Assembly (NCBI GenBank): GCA_003674045.1
Contig: PENC01000021.1
Location: forward strand, 1-64,000
Length of the DNA stretch: 64,000 nucleotides
Direction: 5' to 3'
Source of the DNA: Streptomyces griseocarneus
GTDB taxonomy: Bacteria; Actinomycetota; Actinomycetes; Streptomycetales; Streptomycetaceae
Positions 27,293 to 39,580 of this stretch are shown piece by piece. Numbering within the stretch: the first letter of the stretch is position 1; each line of letters starts with the position of its first letter. The notes under the pieces are model-generated. The model was not told the origin of the DNA. It searched no databases and was given only the letters and a program-made list of their open reading frames with translations. The translations under genes were made by a program, and so were the position numbers.

Positions 27293-27880
27293 CTACGCGG
27301 GCGCCCAGCGGGCCAGCGGCCAGTTGTATTCGTCGAAGCCGTCCGGCACCTTGCCGCAGGGGGCGTAGGCGGTCACGGCGTATGTTCCCGTGGGGCGGTA
27401 CCAGTCCACGTCCATCTTGTCGCCGGTGCCGGGATGCTCGAACCGGAACCCCCGGTCGGAGATGTTCTCGCTGGTGAGCTTCCAGCCGTCCCGCGCCAGG
27501 CGAAGGCGGGTGCGCTCCTGGGCCGAACGAGCGGCGGCCTCCGGCACATTCGTCATCCGCCACGACAGCCTGAAGTCGCGTACGTCACTGAGTCCTTGGT
27601 CGATGTGGGCGATGGACCTCAGGCCGCGGTAGTCGCAGGCCCCGGTCTCCACCCGGGCGGGCGCCTCGAGGGGGCCGGGCAGGGCCGCCTCGACATGTAC
27701 CTGGCCCACCTCCGTCTTGAGCCGTGCGGCGACCCGGTCGGGGTTGGCCACGGGATACGGCGCTCCGTTCCACAGCCAACGGCCGACCACGTTCAAGCCC
27801 ACACTCATACCGGCGACGAACAGTCCGCCGGCGCACCACACCGCCACGCGGGCGCGGCGACTCCTCAGAACAGAACTCAT
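27293..27880 (-). CDS. hypothetical membrane-anchored protein
   Basis: 195 residues from ATG at 27880. One N-terminal membrane helix (about residues 12-34, VAVWCAGGLFVAGMSVGLNVVG) is followed by an extracellular beta-rich domain with two cysteines (ACDYRG, APCGK). No lipobox. The 3' end lies in the right copy of the duplicated junction, and a degraded relative of this end is visible at about 25605-25640. Function unknown. Confidence 0.6.
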   Translation of the reverse strand: MSSVLRSRRARVAVWCAGGLFVAGMSVGLNVVGRWLWNGAPYPVANPDRVAARLKTEVGQVHVEAALPGPLEAPARVETGACDYRGLRSIAHIDQGLSDVRDFRLSWRMTNVPEAAARSAQERTRLRLARDGWKLTSENISDRGFRFEHPGTGDKMDVDWYRPTGTYAVTAYAPCGKVPDGFDEYNWPLARWAPA

Positions 27881-27924
27881 GATCGGGAGCGTAGGAGGCC
27901 GGCGCTGGCTCCGCATCGGTGCGG

Positions 27925-27946
27925 CTACTCACCTGCGGGTGAGTAG
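27925..27946. repeat. 9-bp inverted repeat
   Basis: CTACTCACC and GGTGAGTAG separated by TGCG. It sits 45 nt upstream of the 27880 start and 140 nt beyond the 28086 stop on the same strand, so it could be an operator or the terminator of the upstream gene. Confidence 0.45.
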
Positions 27947-28085
27947 GACGTCGGAGCAGGCCTGTCTCGATGACCGCGGAGCCCACGCTGCGGGGGCACT
28001 CTGCGCGCCCGGTATCGGGAACGCCGTACTGCACGACGCCGAGGCTCCGGCAGCCCGTCAACCGGCAGGACTGTCACGTGGCCCC

Positions 28086-28475
28086 CTATGCGAACTCGCC
28101 CTTCTCGATGGCGCTCAGCTCCGCTACGCCTGGCGGGATCGAGAACCGCTTGACGACGTCCTGACCTGTGGTGTCGTCGTGGAGGTACAGGGCGAAGGGC
28201 AGGGTGGCGGAGGCCATCGCCTTCGCGGGCATCTCGTGGGCGACGGTGTACCAGTAGTAGCGGCCTTGGTCCACGCGACGGATGCCGGGCGAGACCATGG
28301 CCTTGCCGAGGAGTTCGGGTGGCCACCCGAACCATGCCGTGGCCGCGTCGCCGCTGCGGAACCGGTAGACGGCTTCCAGCGCGATCTCCGGCTCGACGAT
28401 GCTCTTGCCGTCCGGGCCGGAGTCGACCCGGATGCCATCGCTCTTGACCTCTCCCGTGCGGATGATCCACAACAC
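28086..28475 (-). CDS. hypothetical protein
   Basis: 129 residues from GTG. Beta-rich, with VYRFRSGDAATAWFGWPPELLG and GRYYWYTVAHEMPAKAM, no signal peptide or membrane segment. No family recognised. Natural codon use and composition support it as real. Confidence 0.55.
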   Translation of the reverse strand: MLWIIRTGEVKSDGIRVDSGPDGKSIVEPEIALEAVYRFRSGDAATAWFGWPPELLGKAMVSPGIRRVDQGRYYWYTVAHEMPAKAMASATLPFALYLHDDTTGQDVVKRFSIPPGVAELSAIEKGEFA

Positions 28476-29054
28476 CGCGTCCGCTCCCGCCCGTTCTGCT
28501 GATACCCGTGCATGCTGTCAAGCCGGCCATGTCATGGCTGATGGTTCTCGTGCGCAACGGGACTGATTGCGATCGTAGAGCAGCCAACAGGCCAGATCTG
28601 TACGAACGTTGGCGCATATGAAACGTGGCCGAAAGGGCGCCACCCTGCGGCGTGGTTCATGCGCTGATTCGCCGCGGATGAGCCCGGCGGGGCGGTAGGG
28701 TCCTGGACCAAGCGCACCGTGTGTGCGCTCCCCTCCACGAGGAGCTCCCAGGTGATCGGGCTTCTCGCCCAGGGGGTCCGATCGTGGGCCTCCTCCGGCG
28801 CGGCCGCCGGCAACGGCCGCAATCCCGTTGGAGGGGAGCGCGCGATGGCGCGTCACCGCAAGAAGTCTTTGCACGAACGGATCGCCGCAGTGGTCCGGGA
28901 GCTGTGGAGGTGGATGCGGGGCCGGTGACGGCCGCCCTCAGCGAGATTGAGGGCGCCCGTCCAAGTAACACCGGCTCGGTCCTCGCCCGTGATTTTGCCG
29001 GTCCCGGGCGGGGACCACTTCACGGCTCACAGTAGCGCCCCGGGGGCGCCGCCG
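28476..29054. other. 579-bp region with only weak coding candidates
   Basis: Contains one short plus-strand candidate (28845-28928). On the minus strand a segment encoding SPITWELLVEG...HTVRLVQDP (about 28650-28780) looks partly natural but continues into unnatural sequence, so it may be a decayed gene. Otherwise no structure seen. Confidence 0.4.
28845..28928 (+). CDS. possible 27-residue basic amphipathic peptide
   Basis: MARHRKKSLHERIAAVVREL followed by WRWMRGR, preceded by GGAGGGGAG at 6-nt spacing. Net strongly positive with alternating hydrophobic faces. The strong ribosome site is the main support; no homologue is recognised and the frame is short enough to be chance. Confidence 0.35.
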   Translation: MARHRKKSLHERIAAVVRELWRWMRGR

Positions 29055-29528
29055 TCAGCTAGTCAGCCCGGTGTTGTCCTCTGTGAAGAGGGTGACGATC
29101 GCCAGCGCCTGGCCGGTGCCGATCTGGTCGAGGATGCGCGTCGTGTCACTGCGGGAGGCGGTGAAGTGGAAGACGCGTCCCGTGCTCCGGGCGGCTTCCC
29201 GCCATGCCGCGGTGGCGGGGAGAGAGCCGTCGTACCAATTCAGGTGGTCCGGCTGGGAGACCGTGAAATGGTCGCCAGCGAGGGCGGCGTGCCACCCGGG
29301 GGACGGCGCGGCCCATCCGGCGAAGTCGTCTGTCCATACCCAGCCGAGGCTGACGGCGCGGTCGAGGAGAACGTCGTCGACGAGCACGGCGCCGTCCACG
29401 CCGATTTGCTGGACGGTCAGCGCGGGCGTGTAGAGCACCGCGGCCACCTGGGGGCCGAACAGGCATGCCTGCGCATCCATATCGAGTGGTGGGAGGCCCT
29501 GTTCCGGGCTGCTCACGAACTCCAGCAC
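29055..29528 (-). CDS. hypothetical protein
   Basis: 157 residues. Tryptophan-rich centre (SLGWVWTDDFAGWAAPSPGWHAAL) and a HLNWYDGSLPATAAWREAA segment. No signal peptide, no membrane helix, no family recognised. The start context is weak; an ATG at residue 17 (MDAQACLFG) is an alternative start. Confidence 0.55.
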   Translation of the reverse strand: MLEFVSSPEQGLPPLDMDAQACLFGPQVAAVLYTPALTVQQIGVDGAVLVDDVLLDRAVSLGWVWTDDFAGWAAPSPGWHAALAGDHFTVSQPDHLNWYDGSLPATAAWREAARSTGRVFHFTASRSDTTRILDQIGTGQALAIVTLFTEDNTGLTS

Positions 29529-29611
29529 GGCGGTGCTCCCCTTCGTGGTGCGGGCCCGCTGGTCTCAGGCCAGGTTCGCCGGTCGTCGGACCGATGCTCC
29601 GTCGTTGACGG

Positions 29612-29791
29612 TCACCCCTGGCGGGGCTCGGGCTGGCGGACGGTCACCGAGGTCTTCTCCAGGCCTCCGGCCTCCGTCCCTTCCAGGCGGATGACCGCGC
29701 TGCCCAGGCTCTTCAGGGTCATCTCCCTCAGGAGATCGGCGGTGTCGGCCAGCACCAGGTCGCGTGACCAGCTGCTCGTCTTCGGCTCCAT
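29612..29791 (-). CDS. small hypothetical protein
   Basis: 59 residues from ATG with GGGGAGGG 6 nt upstream. Begins MEPKTSSWSRDLVLADTA and ends in TVRQPEPRQG. It may be co-transcribed with the 29055 gene, 83 nt downstream. No family recognised. Confidence 0.55.
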   Translation of the reverse strand: MEPKTSSWSRDLVLADTADLLREMTLKSLGSAVIRLEGTEAGGLEKTSVTVRQPEPRQG

Positions 29792-30102
29792 GGATGCCCT
29801 CCCCGGGTACGTGTCGGCCGAGACCGGCCGCTGCTGCCTGCAGTCTGCCATCACGCGCTGACCACAGGTGTGTTTTCGAGTCGTGCGCCGTTCAGCACCC
29901 GTGCTGGTCGCGTACCGCCCGGGTTGCCCGGTCGACCGGCCGCAGGGGGAGAGCCGCTGTCCTCGGCGGAGCCCAGACGCAGCGTCGCCCCGCCGCCGTC
30001 GAGGGCGGAGAGGAGGACGCCCCGGCCGGCGCGTGCCTGGACGCTGCCGCGCCGGAACGGGCTGGCCGCCAGGCAGCCCCCCGGCGTGGTCCTGCTCCGC
30101 GT
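29792..30102. other. intergenic region, nothing convincing
   Basis: 311 bp. A minus-strand frame ending at 29851 has a protein-like composition (GVLLSALDGGGATLRLGSAED) but has no start codon after the upstream stop, so it could be the tail of a lost gene. Confidence 0.4.
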
Positions 30103-31185
30103 TCAGAGGGCGAAGTAGTAGTCGGCGAGGGGGCCTTGCCCTTGCCACACCGCGAGCGCGGCGAGGCCGGCGGCGATCCCCGGCATGGCGGCCTGAACGC
30201 CCTGGGCCTTGATCATTCTGGGTCCGGCCCGGTAGATGAGCACCGATCCGGTGAAGGCCACGGCGGCCGCCGCCGCGGACAACAGCGTGAAGTGTGACAA
30301 GACGCCGGCCCGCTCGCCGAAGGTCAGCGGAAGCGCCGCGCACGCCAGCACCAGCAGCCCCAGCCCGGCCAGGGTCACGGCCTGGAAGCCGTTGAGCCGC
30401 TCCGGCCATGCCGTCCGGTGCGGCACCAGAGCCTGCTCACGGCCCACCCACCGTCCCGCCCCTCGAAGGCGGCCCGCCTGCGGCATGGTGCCGTCCAGGC
30501 GGTGCTGGACCAGCAGGTCCAGGACCGCGTCCCCGAAGGCCAACACCCGCTCGTGCACCGCGAGCTCGTCGTCCTTGAGCTGGCGGGCCTCGACGATCCG
30601 GTCGGGCTGGATGCGCACTCCCGTACCGGGGGACAGCGCGAGGTTCACCGGGTGACCGCGGTCGGGGAACCCCGGCAGAGCAGGGGCCGGCCGTCCGCTC
30701 CCGGCGGGCGCCGCGGAGCTCCTTCGGGCGGGGTCAGGGATGTACTTCTCATACATCCGCGGGTGCTGCCGGTAGCCGTGCAGACTGGCCTGCAGCGCCT
30801 CGGCCCCCTCGATGACCGTGTCCATGAGCGGCCCGGACGGCGCGTTGCCCAGCTGCTCCAGCATGGTGTGGTCGGGTATGGCCCGCCACACGCCGCCGCG
30901 CCGTTTCAGCGCCCGGTCCTTCCACACCTCGCGCACGGCCCGTGGCCACACCCGTGCCACGGGCGGTCGCCGCGGCGGCCGTCCATCACCGAGGTGGGCG
31001 TCCAGCAGGGCCAAGGCGCTGCGCAGATAGTCGGTTTCGGTCGTGTAGTGGACCGCGACGGCGGTGGACAGGTGCCCGTCGCGTATGGCGTCGGCCTTGA
31101 GCGCGCCGACGCGTTCGGCGCTCGCCCGCGCTGCGTCGCCCTGGGCACGCAGGTCGGCGATCGCCTGATGCCAGCCGCTGCTCAT
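30103..31185 (-). CDS. hypothetical membrane protein
   Basis: 360 residues from ATG at 31185, chosen because GAAGGA precedes it (the ATG at 31212 does not have one). The N-terminal 230 residues are cytoplasmic and helical (SGWHQAIADLRAQGDAARASAER...VGALKADAI). Four hydrophobic segments in the last 110 residues (VTLAGLGLLVLACAALPL, LLSAAAAAVAFTGSVLIY, then two more). No family recognised. Lies beyond the terminator of the DUF2637 gene. Confidence 0.65.
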   Translation of the reverse strand: MSSGWHQAIADLRAQGDAARASAERVGALKADAIRDGHLSTAVAVHYTTETDYLRSALALLDAHLGDGRPPRRPPVARVWPRAVREVWKDRALKRRGGVWRAIPDHTMLEQLGNAPSGPLMDTVIEGAEALQASLHGYRQHPRMYEKYIPDPARRSSAAPAGSGRPAPALPGFPDRGHPVNLALSPGTGVRIQPDRIVEARQLKDDELAVHERVLAFGDAVLDLLVQHRLDGTMPQAGRLRGAGRWVGREQALVPHRTAWPERLNGFQAVTLAGLGLLVLACAALPLTFGERAGVLSHFTLLSAAAAAVAFTGSVLIYRAGPRMIKAQGVQAAMPGIAAGLAALAVWQGQGPLADYYFAL

Positions 31186-31248
31186 CCGCAGTCCTTCCGT
31201 GGGTGCCGTCATCTCGTGTGGCCACGAGGCTACCGGCCCCCTCTGACA

Positions 31249-31290
31249 AGGAGCCCTCCTTCCCGGCCAGGGGCGGGAAGGAGGGCTCCT
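31249..31290 (-). terminator. strong hairpin terminator
   Basis: Perfect 17-bp inverted repeat (31249-31265 and 31274-31290) with an 8-nt loop, 8 nt beyond the stop of the minus-strand gene at 31298. No T-run, as usual in Streptomyces. Confidence 0.8.
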
Positions 31291-31297
31291 CAGGGGG

Positions 31298-32956
31298 TCA
31301 CGTCACGTTCTGGCCGGTGAGGGTGTCGGCATGCTGCTCGAGGCTGGACCAGTCCAGGTCGAGGTATTCGGCGCCGTCCTTGGTCAGGATCGGGCCGTAC
31401 AGCCCCTCCAGCCGCCGGTACTCGTTGCCGCCCGAGCGGTGACTCTTGTAGCCGGCCCAGCGCGCCAAGTCGCCCCGGTCCAGGGGCAGCCCCGCGACGA
31501 AGTGAGCGACGTAGATCCGCTCGGCGAGCTGGCGCGGACCCTCGTCCTTGGGGAGGGAAGAGAGGTCGATCTGCACGCGCCTGTGCTCACGTACCTCCTC
31601 CTCGTCACCGGAGTCGGCCGCCGGACGCTCGTGCCGGACGACGGGCTCCTGCCCGTCCTCGGCCTCGCCCTCGCCCGGCGCAGCGCCATCGTCGCCCGGT
31701 GAGCCCTGTGCCGGTTCTGCCCCGGTGTCCGTGGCCGTCTGCGCGCCGGTGGAATCCTGGGCCTCTGCTGGCTCCTCCGCCTCGTCAGGTTCTTCGGCAG
31801 CCCCGGCCTCGGCGGTTTCGGGCCCGACAGCTTCCACGGCCTGCTCCACCGCAGGCAGCGAGGGCTCCTGTTCGGCTTCCTCAACCGGCAACCCAGCGGC
31901 CCCGACGGTGCCGGTGGCGGGCTCAGGCTCTGTCACCGGTTTCGGCACTGGTGACAGAGCCGGCATCGGTGCCGGAAGCGGGATGGGGGCGTAGGCAGTC
32001 GCTTCGGACGGCGGCGGACCGGTCGGCGCCAAGCCCATCGCCTCCGCGGTCTCGGGCGACGGCACCACCGCTACCGGCTCCGGTACCGGGACGGACAGAG
32101 GCTGCGTCCCGCCGGACTTCTCCAGCATCACTCCGGCAAGGGCCGGTTCCGTCGACGCCGGTAGGACCCGCTCGGGTACGACCGGCTCCGGGGTGGCGGG
32201 AGGAGCGTAGGGCTCCTTGGGGCCGGGCTCAGCGGGCACGTCGGGGGCCGGGCGGACCCCCGGCGCGCGGACGTTGTTGATCGTGGCGAGCAGCTCGGTG
32301 CGCCACTTCTTCCACATCCGGTAGGGCGAGCCGATGGGCCAGGGGACCCACAGCAGCAGGCTGTAGCCGCGGTCGTGGTCGGCTTTGCGCGGCTTGTTCC
32401 GGCCCATGACCACCTGCTCGATTTTGACGAGCAGCATCTCGAGCAGGACGGCGTAGACCAACGGCGGGACCACCGCGAGGAAGGCTCCTCCGGCGCCCGC
32501 CTCCGGGGCGTGGAGGAAGTTCATCTGGGCCGAGGAGGCGACGAACAGGAACAACAGCAGCCGGGTCAGGCCGGAGGACCGCGCCGTCAGTGCCTCGAAA
32601 AACCGGATCAGGCTCAGGCTCAGCGCACCGGCGTCCAACAACATCGCGAAGCCCGTGGCCGCGTCCCAGTTCCCGCCGTTGTGCGCATGGGCGTACTCGC
32701 GCTGCGCCCCGAAGGAGAGCCAAGCGGCGATGCCCGCGAGGAGGAACATCATGAGGCAGCCGACGGCGAGGGCGATCACGGCCAGGCGGCGCCGCCATGC
32801 CTGACGGCGCTGGAGGTCGAGCTCGGCGCGTTCCTTGGCGGTGACGTTCTGTTCGCTGTTGCGGCGGAGGTGGCGGATCACCATGGCGACGGCGGCAACG
32901 GCGCCGATGGCTGCCAGGGCCAGGCCGGCGGGCAGGGCCCACTGGGACAGGTTCAT
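31298..32956 (-). CDS. DUF2637 / Spd-type membrane protein
   Basis: 552 residues. Four membrane helices in the first 180 residues (ALPAGLALAAIGAVAAVAMV, VIALAVGCLMMFLLAGIAAW, MLLDAGALSLSLIRFFEAL, FLAVVPPLVYAVLLEMLL) match DUF2637, the family containing plasmid spread proteins. A cytoplasmic Pro/Glu-rich linker (about 230-450) leads to a C-terminal winged-helix-like domain (ERIYVAHFVAGLPLDRGDLARWAG...RRLEGLYGPIL). Suggests a conjugative or integrative element origin. Followed by a strong terminator. Confidence 0.8.
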   Translation of the reverse strand: MNLSQWALPAGLALAAIGAVAAVAMVIRHLRRNSEQNVTAKERAELDLQRRQAWRRRLAVIALAVGCLMMFLLAGIAAWLSFGAQREYAHAHNGGNWDAATGFAMLLDAGALSLSLIRFFEALTARSSGLTRLLLFLFVASSAQMNFLHAPEAGAGGAFLAVVPPLVYAVLLEMLLVKIEQVVMGRNKPRKADHDRGYSLLLWVPWPIGSPYRMWKKWRTELLATINNVRAPGVRPAPDVPAEPGPKEPYAPPATPEPVVPERVLPASTEPALAGVMLEKSGGTQPLSVPVPEPVAVVPSPETAEAMGLAPTGPPPSEATAYAPIPLPAPMPALSPVPKPVTEPEPATGTVGAAGLPVEEAEQEPSLPAVEQAVEAVGPETAEAGAAEEPDEAEEPAEAQDSTGAQTATDTGAEPAQGSPGDDGAAPGEGEAEDGQEPVVRHERPAADSGDEEEVREHRRVQIDLSSLPKDEGPRQLAERIYVAHFVAGLPLDRGDLARWAGYKSHRSGGNEYRRLEGLYGPILTKDGAEYLDLDWSSLEQHADTLTGQNVT

Positions 32957-33054
32957 CAGCGGCCACCTTTCCGGGCGTGGTCTGCCGCTCCGGCCGGTGC
33001 CGGAGCGGCAGACCCGACGTGCAGGGCAGCGCGGTGCTGCCGGCGGGGGGTCAT
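32956..33054 (-). CDS. possible 32-residue leader ORF upstream of the DUF2637 gene
   Basis: ATG at 33054 with GAAGGAGAG 9 nt upstream; the TGA overlaps the DUF2637 ATG by 1 nt. The product is basic and alanine-rich (MTPRRQHRAALHVGSAAPAP...). A 14-bp hairpin lies inside the frame. It may serve translational coupling rather than make a functional peptide. Confidence 0.35.
   Translation of the reverse strand: MTPRRQHRAALHVGSAAPAPAGAADHARKGGR
32981..33012 (-). terminator. 14-bp perfect hairpin
   Basis: Arms 32981-32994 and 32999-33012, loop CGGT. It is 156 nt beyond the stop of the LysM/BTAD gene and just before the DUF2637 start, so it could end the tad transcript or attenuate read-through into the DUF2637 gene. 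Confidence 0.6.
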
Positions 33055-33167
33055 GCGCGCGGTCTCTCCTTCGTGGGGTGGTCGGCCGTGGAGGGGCCCT
33101 CGCTCTCTACAGGTGTGGTGGAGCGGTGCGGTGTGACAGCGGACCAGAGGGAATTTGGTGGGAGGGG

Positions 33168-37124
<3,957 letters not shown>

Positions 37125-37127
37125 CGG

Positions 37128-37577
37128 CTATCCCCGGTAGACCAGATCGGCGCTGGCCCGGCCGGAGACGGACCAGTCTCCACCGGGCAGGAATTTCGGG
37201 CTGTATGTCTCGGACACGGTGACTTTCAGGGACGCCCCGTCGTCGCTGACCGTGACGGTGCCGCTGGCCCCGGCGGCGGAGAGGTAGGAACGGGCCGCGG
37301 CAACGGCCGCGTTGCGGTCGACCGTGATGCCCTGGCCGGAGATGGCCTTGCCCGCGTCGATGGCCTGCCCGCCGGCCCGGGCCGCTTCCTGCGCCACCCC
37401 TTCGGCGTGGCTGAGCGCACGCAGCTTGCCGCCGCCGTCGATCACCAAGGCGGCGATCGCGAGAAGGCCGACGATGGTCACCAGGACGAACAGCGACATC
37501 GAGCCGTCGTCGTTGCGCCGGGCAGCGGCAAGCACGCCCCGCGGACGGGACGGCACGGGAGGGCGGGCGGCGGTCAT
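37128..37577 (-). CDS. TadG-like pilus assembly protein
   Basis: 149 residues from ATG at 37577 with GAGGAC upstream. N-terminal basic segment, then NDDGSMSLFVLVTIVGLLAIAALVIDGG (given in part: GSMSLFVLVTIVGLLAIA), the class III prepilin-like Glu-less TadG helix, then a periplasmic-type domain. Located between TadE-like genes and the LysM/BTAD gene, as in actinobacterial tad loci. Confidence 0.75.
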   Translation of the reverse strand: MTAARPPVPSRPRGVLAAARRNDDGSMSLFVLVTIVGLLAIAALVIDGGGKLRALSHAEGVAQEAARAGGQAIDAGKAISGQGITVDRNAAVAAARSYLSAAGASGTVTVSDDGASLKVTVSETYSPKFLPGGDWSVSGRASADLVYRG

Positions 37578-37584
37578 AAGGTCC

Positions 37585-38040
37585 TCAGTTGCGCTGGCGG
37601 TAAGTGTCAATGGGCGAGGTGAAGTTCGCCGTGATCGTCTTGCTCCCGGGCAGCCCCGGCATGCCGATGTCGGACAGCCGTACGGTGCAGCTGACTGTCG
37701 CGGTGGTCACCGACGGGTCGCCCAGGCGGGCGGCGAACCCACCCGTGGAGACACTGACCGACACCGAGGTGCACGGCAGCCCCTGCCGGCTCAGGACGTC
37801 CTGGGCCACCCGCTCTCCGGCCGCGCTCCCCGCCCCGCCGCTGCGCTCCAGGGAGGCGGCGCGGGCGGCGTTGCGGGCGGCGGTGTCCACCACATTCCCG
37901 GCGGCCTGGATCCGCCCGAACGCGATGATCAGGCAGAGCACCAGGATCAGCACGGGCAGCAGGATCAGGGCCTCGAGCGAGAGGGAGCCCTCGTCGCGGC
38001 CGGCGCGCTCGCGCCAGCGGAGCCAGTAGGTGGTGTTCAA
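37585..38040 (-). CDS. TadE-like pseudopilin
   Basis: 151 residues from a TTG whose G overlaps the upstream TGA (TTGA). DEGSLSLEALILLPVLILVLC is the TadE prepilin-like helix with the conserved Glu after the processing site. The remaining domain has two cysteines (LPCTSV, VSCTV). Second of three consecutive TadE/TadG-type genes. Confidence 0.78.
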   Translation of the reverse strand: MNTTYWLRWRERAGRDEGSLSLEALILLPVLILVLCLIIAFGRIQAAGNVVDTAARNAARAASLERSGGAGSAAGERVAQDVLSRQGLPCTSVSVSVSTGGFAARLGDPSVTTATVSCTVRLSDIGMPGLPGSKTITANFTSPIDTYRQRN

Positions 38041-38450
38041 GGGGTGGTGATCCGTTCGGTCGCGGCCTCGGCGTGCTGGCTGACGGTCAGGGTCAGCCCG
38101 GGCACGACGGTGGGGACGTGCCCGGTGACCTCGATCCTCACCGTCTGGCCCCGGCTTCCGCTGACGTGGGCGCCGGAGATGCTCCCGCCCGCCCGGTCCA
38201 GGAAACTCTGCGCCTCCGCGGTGCCGGCGCCGAGGCTGGCGCCGCGGACACGGGCCCGCTCCACGCCCTGCTGGGCGGCGGCCAATGCGACGTTGCGCGC
38301 GTGCCACCACAGCCCCACGTGGACGGCGAGGAGGATCAGCAGCAGAACCACCGGGAAAATCACCATGAGTTCGAGGCTCAGCGCGCCGCGGTCCCGCTCC
38401 CGGGCCGCACGGGCCAGGGAGCGGGACCAGCGGCGCAGCGCTGGCGTCAC
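38037..38450 (-). CDS. TadE-like pseudopilin
   Basis: 137 residues from GTG overlapping the pilin stop. RDRGALSLELMVIFPVVLLLI is the TadE signature with conserved Glu at +5 of the helix. Expected to be processed by the prepilin peptidase (10024-10743). No cysteines in the extracellular domain, unlike its neighbour. Confidence 0.8.
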   Translation of the reverse strand: MTPALRRWSRSLARAARERDRGALSLELMVIFPVVLLLILLAVHVGLWWHARNVALAAAQQGVERARVRGASLGAGTAEAQSFLDRAGGSISGAHVSGSRGQTVRIEVTGHVPTVVPGLTLTVSQHAEAATERITTP

Positions 38451-38653
38451 TTGATGGCGTCCTTTTTCTCGTTGACCTTCGCGACGATGAAAGCAGCCAC
38501 AATGACGGCGCCGGCGACCAGGGCGCCGATGATGATCATGGTTTCGATGCTCACCGCGCCGCGGTCGCTGTCGTCCTTCAGGCTCTGCTTCAGCCGGGCC
38601 TTCAGGTCCTGGGCGCGCACCGAAAGCACGGTCCAGATCGGGTCGTTGAACAT
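38447..38653 (-). CDS. Flp-type pilin
   Basis: 68 residues. Basic N-terminal region, a GAVSIETMIIIGALVAGAVI segment with Gly-Ala processing site and Glu at +5, then a short hydrophilic tail (AKVNEKKDAIK). Size and pattern fit the major pilin of actinobacterial Tad pili. 27 nt after the TadC gene stop. Confidence 0.8.
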   Translation of the reverse strand: MFNDPIWTVLSVRAQDLKARLKQSLKDDSDRGAVSIETMIIIGALVAGAVIVAAFIVAKVNEKKDAIK

Positions 38654-38680
38654 GGTGTACCTCGCTTTGGGTGGGTTGAT

Positions 38681-39580
38681 TTAGCTGGCCATGATGCGCG
38701 CGAGCGCGGGATAGCCGATGTACGCAGTCATGAGCACGACCAGCATGGACACCGGCATGATCATGCGCTCCGAGGCGTCATTCGCCTTGGCCTTGGCCGC
38801 GGTGAGCAGGGCTCCGCTCAGTGAGCGGGCCTGCGCGCCGAGGGTCTCGCCGACCGCCGCGCCTTCCTCGCCGGCGATCGAGATGATGTCGGCCGGTGCG
38901 CCGAGCTCGGGGACGTCCAGCTCGATGGAGAGCCGCTTGAGGCCCTCCCACGGGCTGAGGCCCTCGAGTTCGGCGCGGGTGATCGCGTCGCGGATCTTGG
39001 AGAAGACCCAGCCTTCCCCGACTTCGGCGGCGCGCTTGAGCGCCTGGGTGGGGGCGGCGTCCGCGGCCCGCTCCAACTGGACCAGCCGCAGGTAGGCCTT
39101 GATGGCGAACCGGAAGTCCGCGCGCACCTCCGTGGCACGCTGCTTGGCGTGAATGTCCGGGACGAACCAGAACAGGACGCCGAAGACCAGGCCGAGGGCC
39201 GCGGGTACGGGCAGCGGCAGTTGGACACCGCCCAGCGCGGCCGCCGAGACCATGAGGGTGGGCAGCAGCAGACCGTACAGGGCCAGCGCCACCTTCAGCC
39301 CGACGTGCTTGGTGGGGGTGCGGGCGATCAGCTCGAGCTCCTGGCGCGGCAGGCGCAGGGTGCCCTCGCCGGCCGCGCGCAGCAGGGCGGCGCCCACCCG
39401 CTCGAGCCCGGTGGCCGGGGACCCGTCGGTGCGCACGGGCTGGAGGTTTTCCAGGCGGCTCGCGTCCATGCGGGCCAGGACGTCGCTGACGTCCGGACGT
39501 CCGGGGCGCAGACCCCGGTAGAAGACGACCAGGCCGAGGCCGACGGCGGCGCCGCCGATGATGGCGTACGGGGAGATCAC
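38681..39580 (-). CDS. tadC: TadC-like inner membrane platform protein
   Basis: 299 residues with membrane helices at the N-terminus, near 105-160 and at the C-terminus (MIMPVSMLVVLMTAYIGYPAL), and a cytoplasmic T2SF-type domain between (FAIKAYLRLVQLERAADAAP, LGAQARSLSGALLTAA). The GTG overlaps the TadB stop by 4 nt. Partners TadB in the pilus platform. Confidence 0.85.
   Translation of the reverse strand: MISPYAIIGGAAVGLGLVVFYRGLRPGRPDVSDVLARMDASRLENLQPVRTDGSPATGLERVGAALLRAAGEGTLRLPRQELELIARTPTKHVGLKVALALYGLLLPTLMVSAAALGGVQLPLPVPAALGLVFGVLFWFVPDIHAKQRATEVRADFRFAIKAYLRLVQLERAADAAPTQALKRAAEVGEGWVFSKIRDAITRAELEGLSPWEGLKRLSIELDVPELGAPADIISIAGEEGAAVGETLGAQARSLSGALLTAAKAKANDASERMIMPVSMLVVLMTAYIGYPALARIMAS

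Noticed and set aside
27925..28617. Long minus-strand open frames over the 28086 gene
   Set aside because: Arg/Gly-rich composition typical of GC-bias shadows; the 28086-28475 frame has the natural sequence.
28532..28822. Minus-strand 96-aa frame with WELLVEG...HTVRLVQDP
   Set aside because: Starts protein-like but ends in unnatural sequence; no supporting start. Kept only as possible decayed gene.
29851..30100. Minus-strand frame with GVLLSALDGGGATLRLG
   Set aside because: No ATG/GTG/TTG after the upstream stop; may be a lost gene tail.
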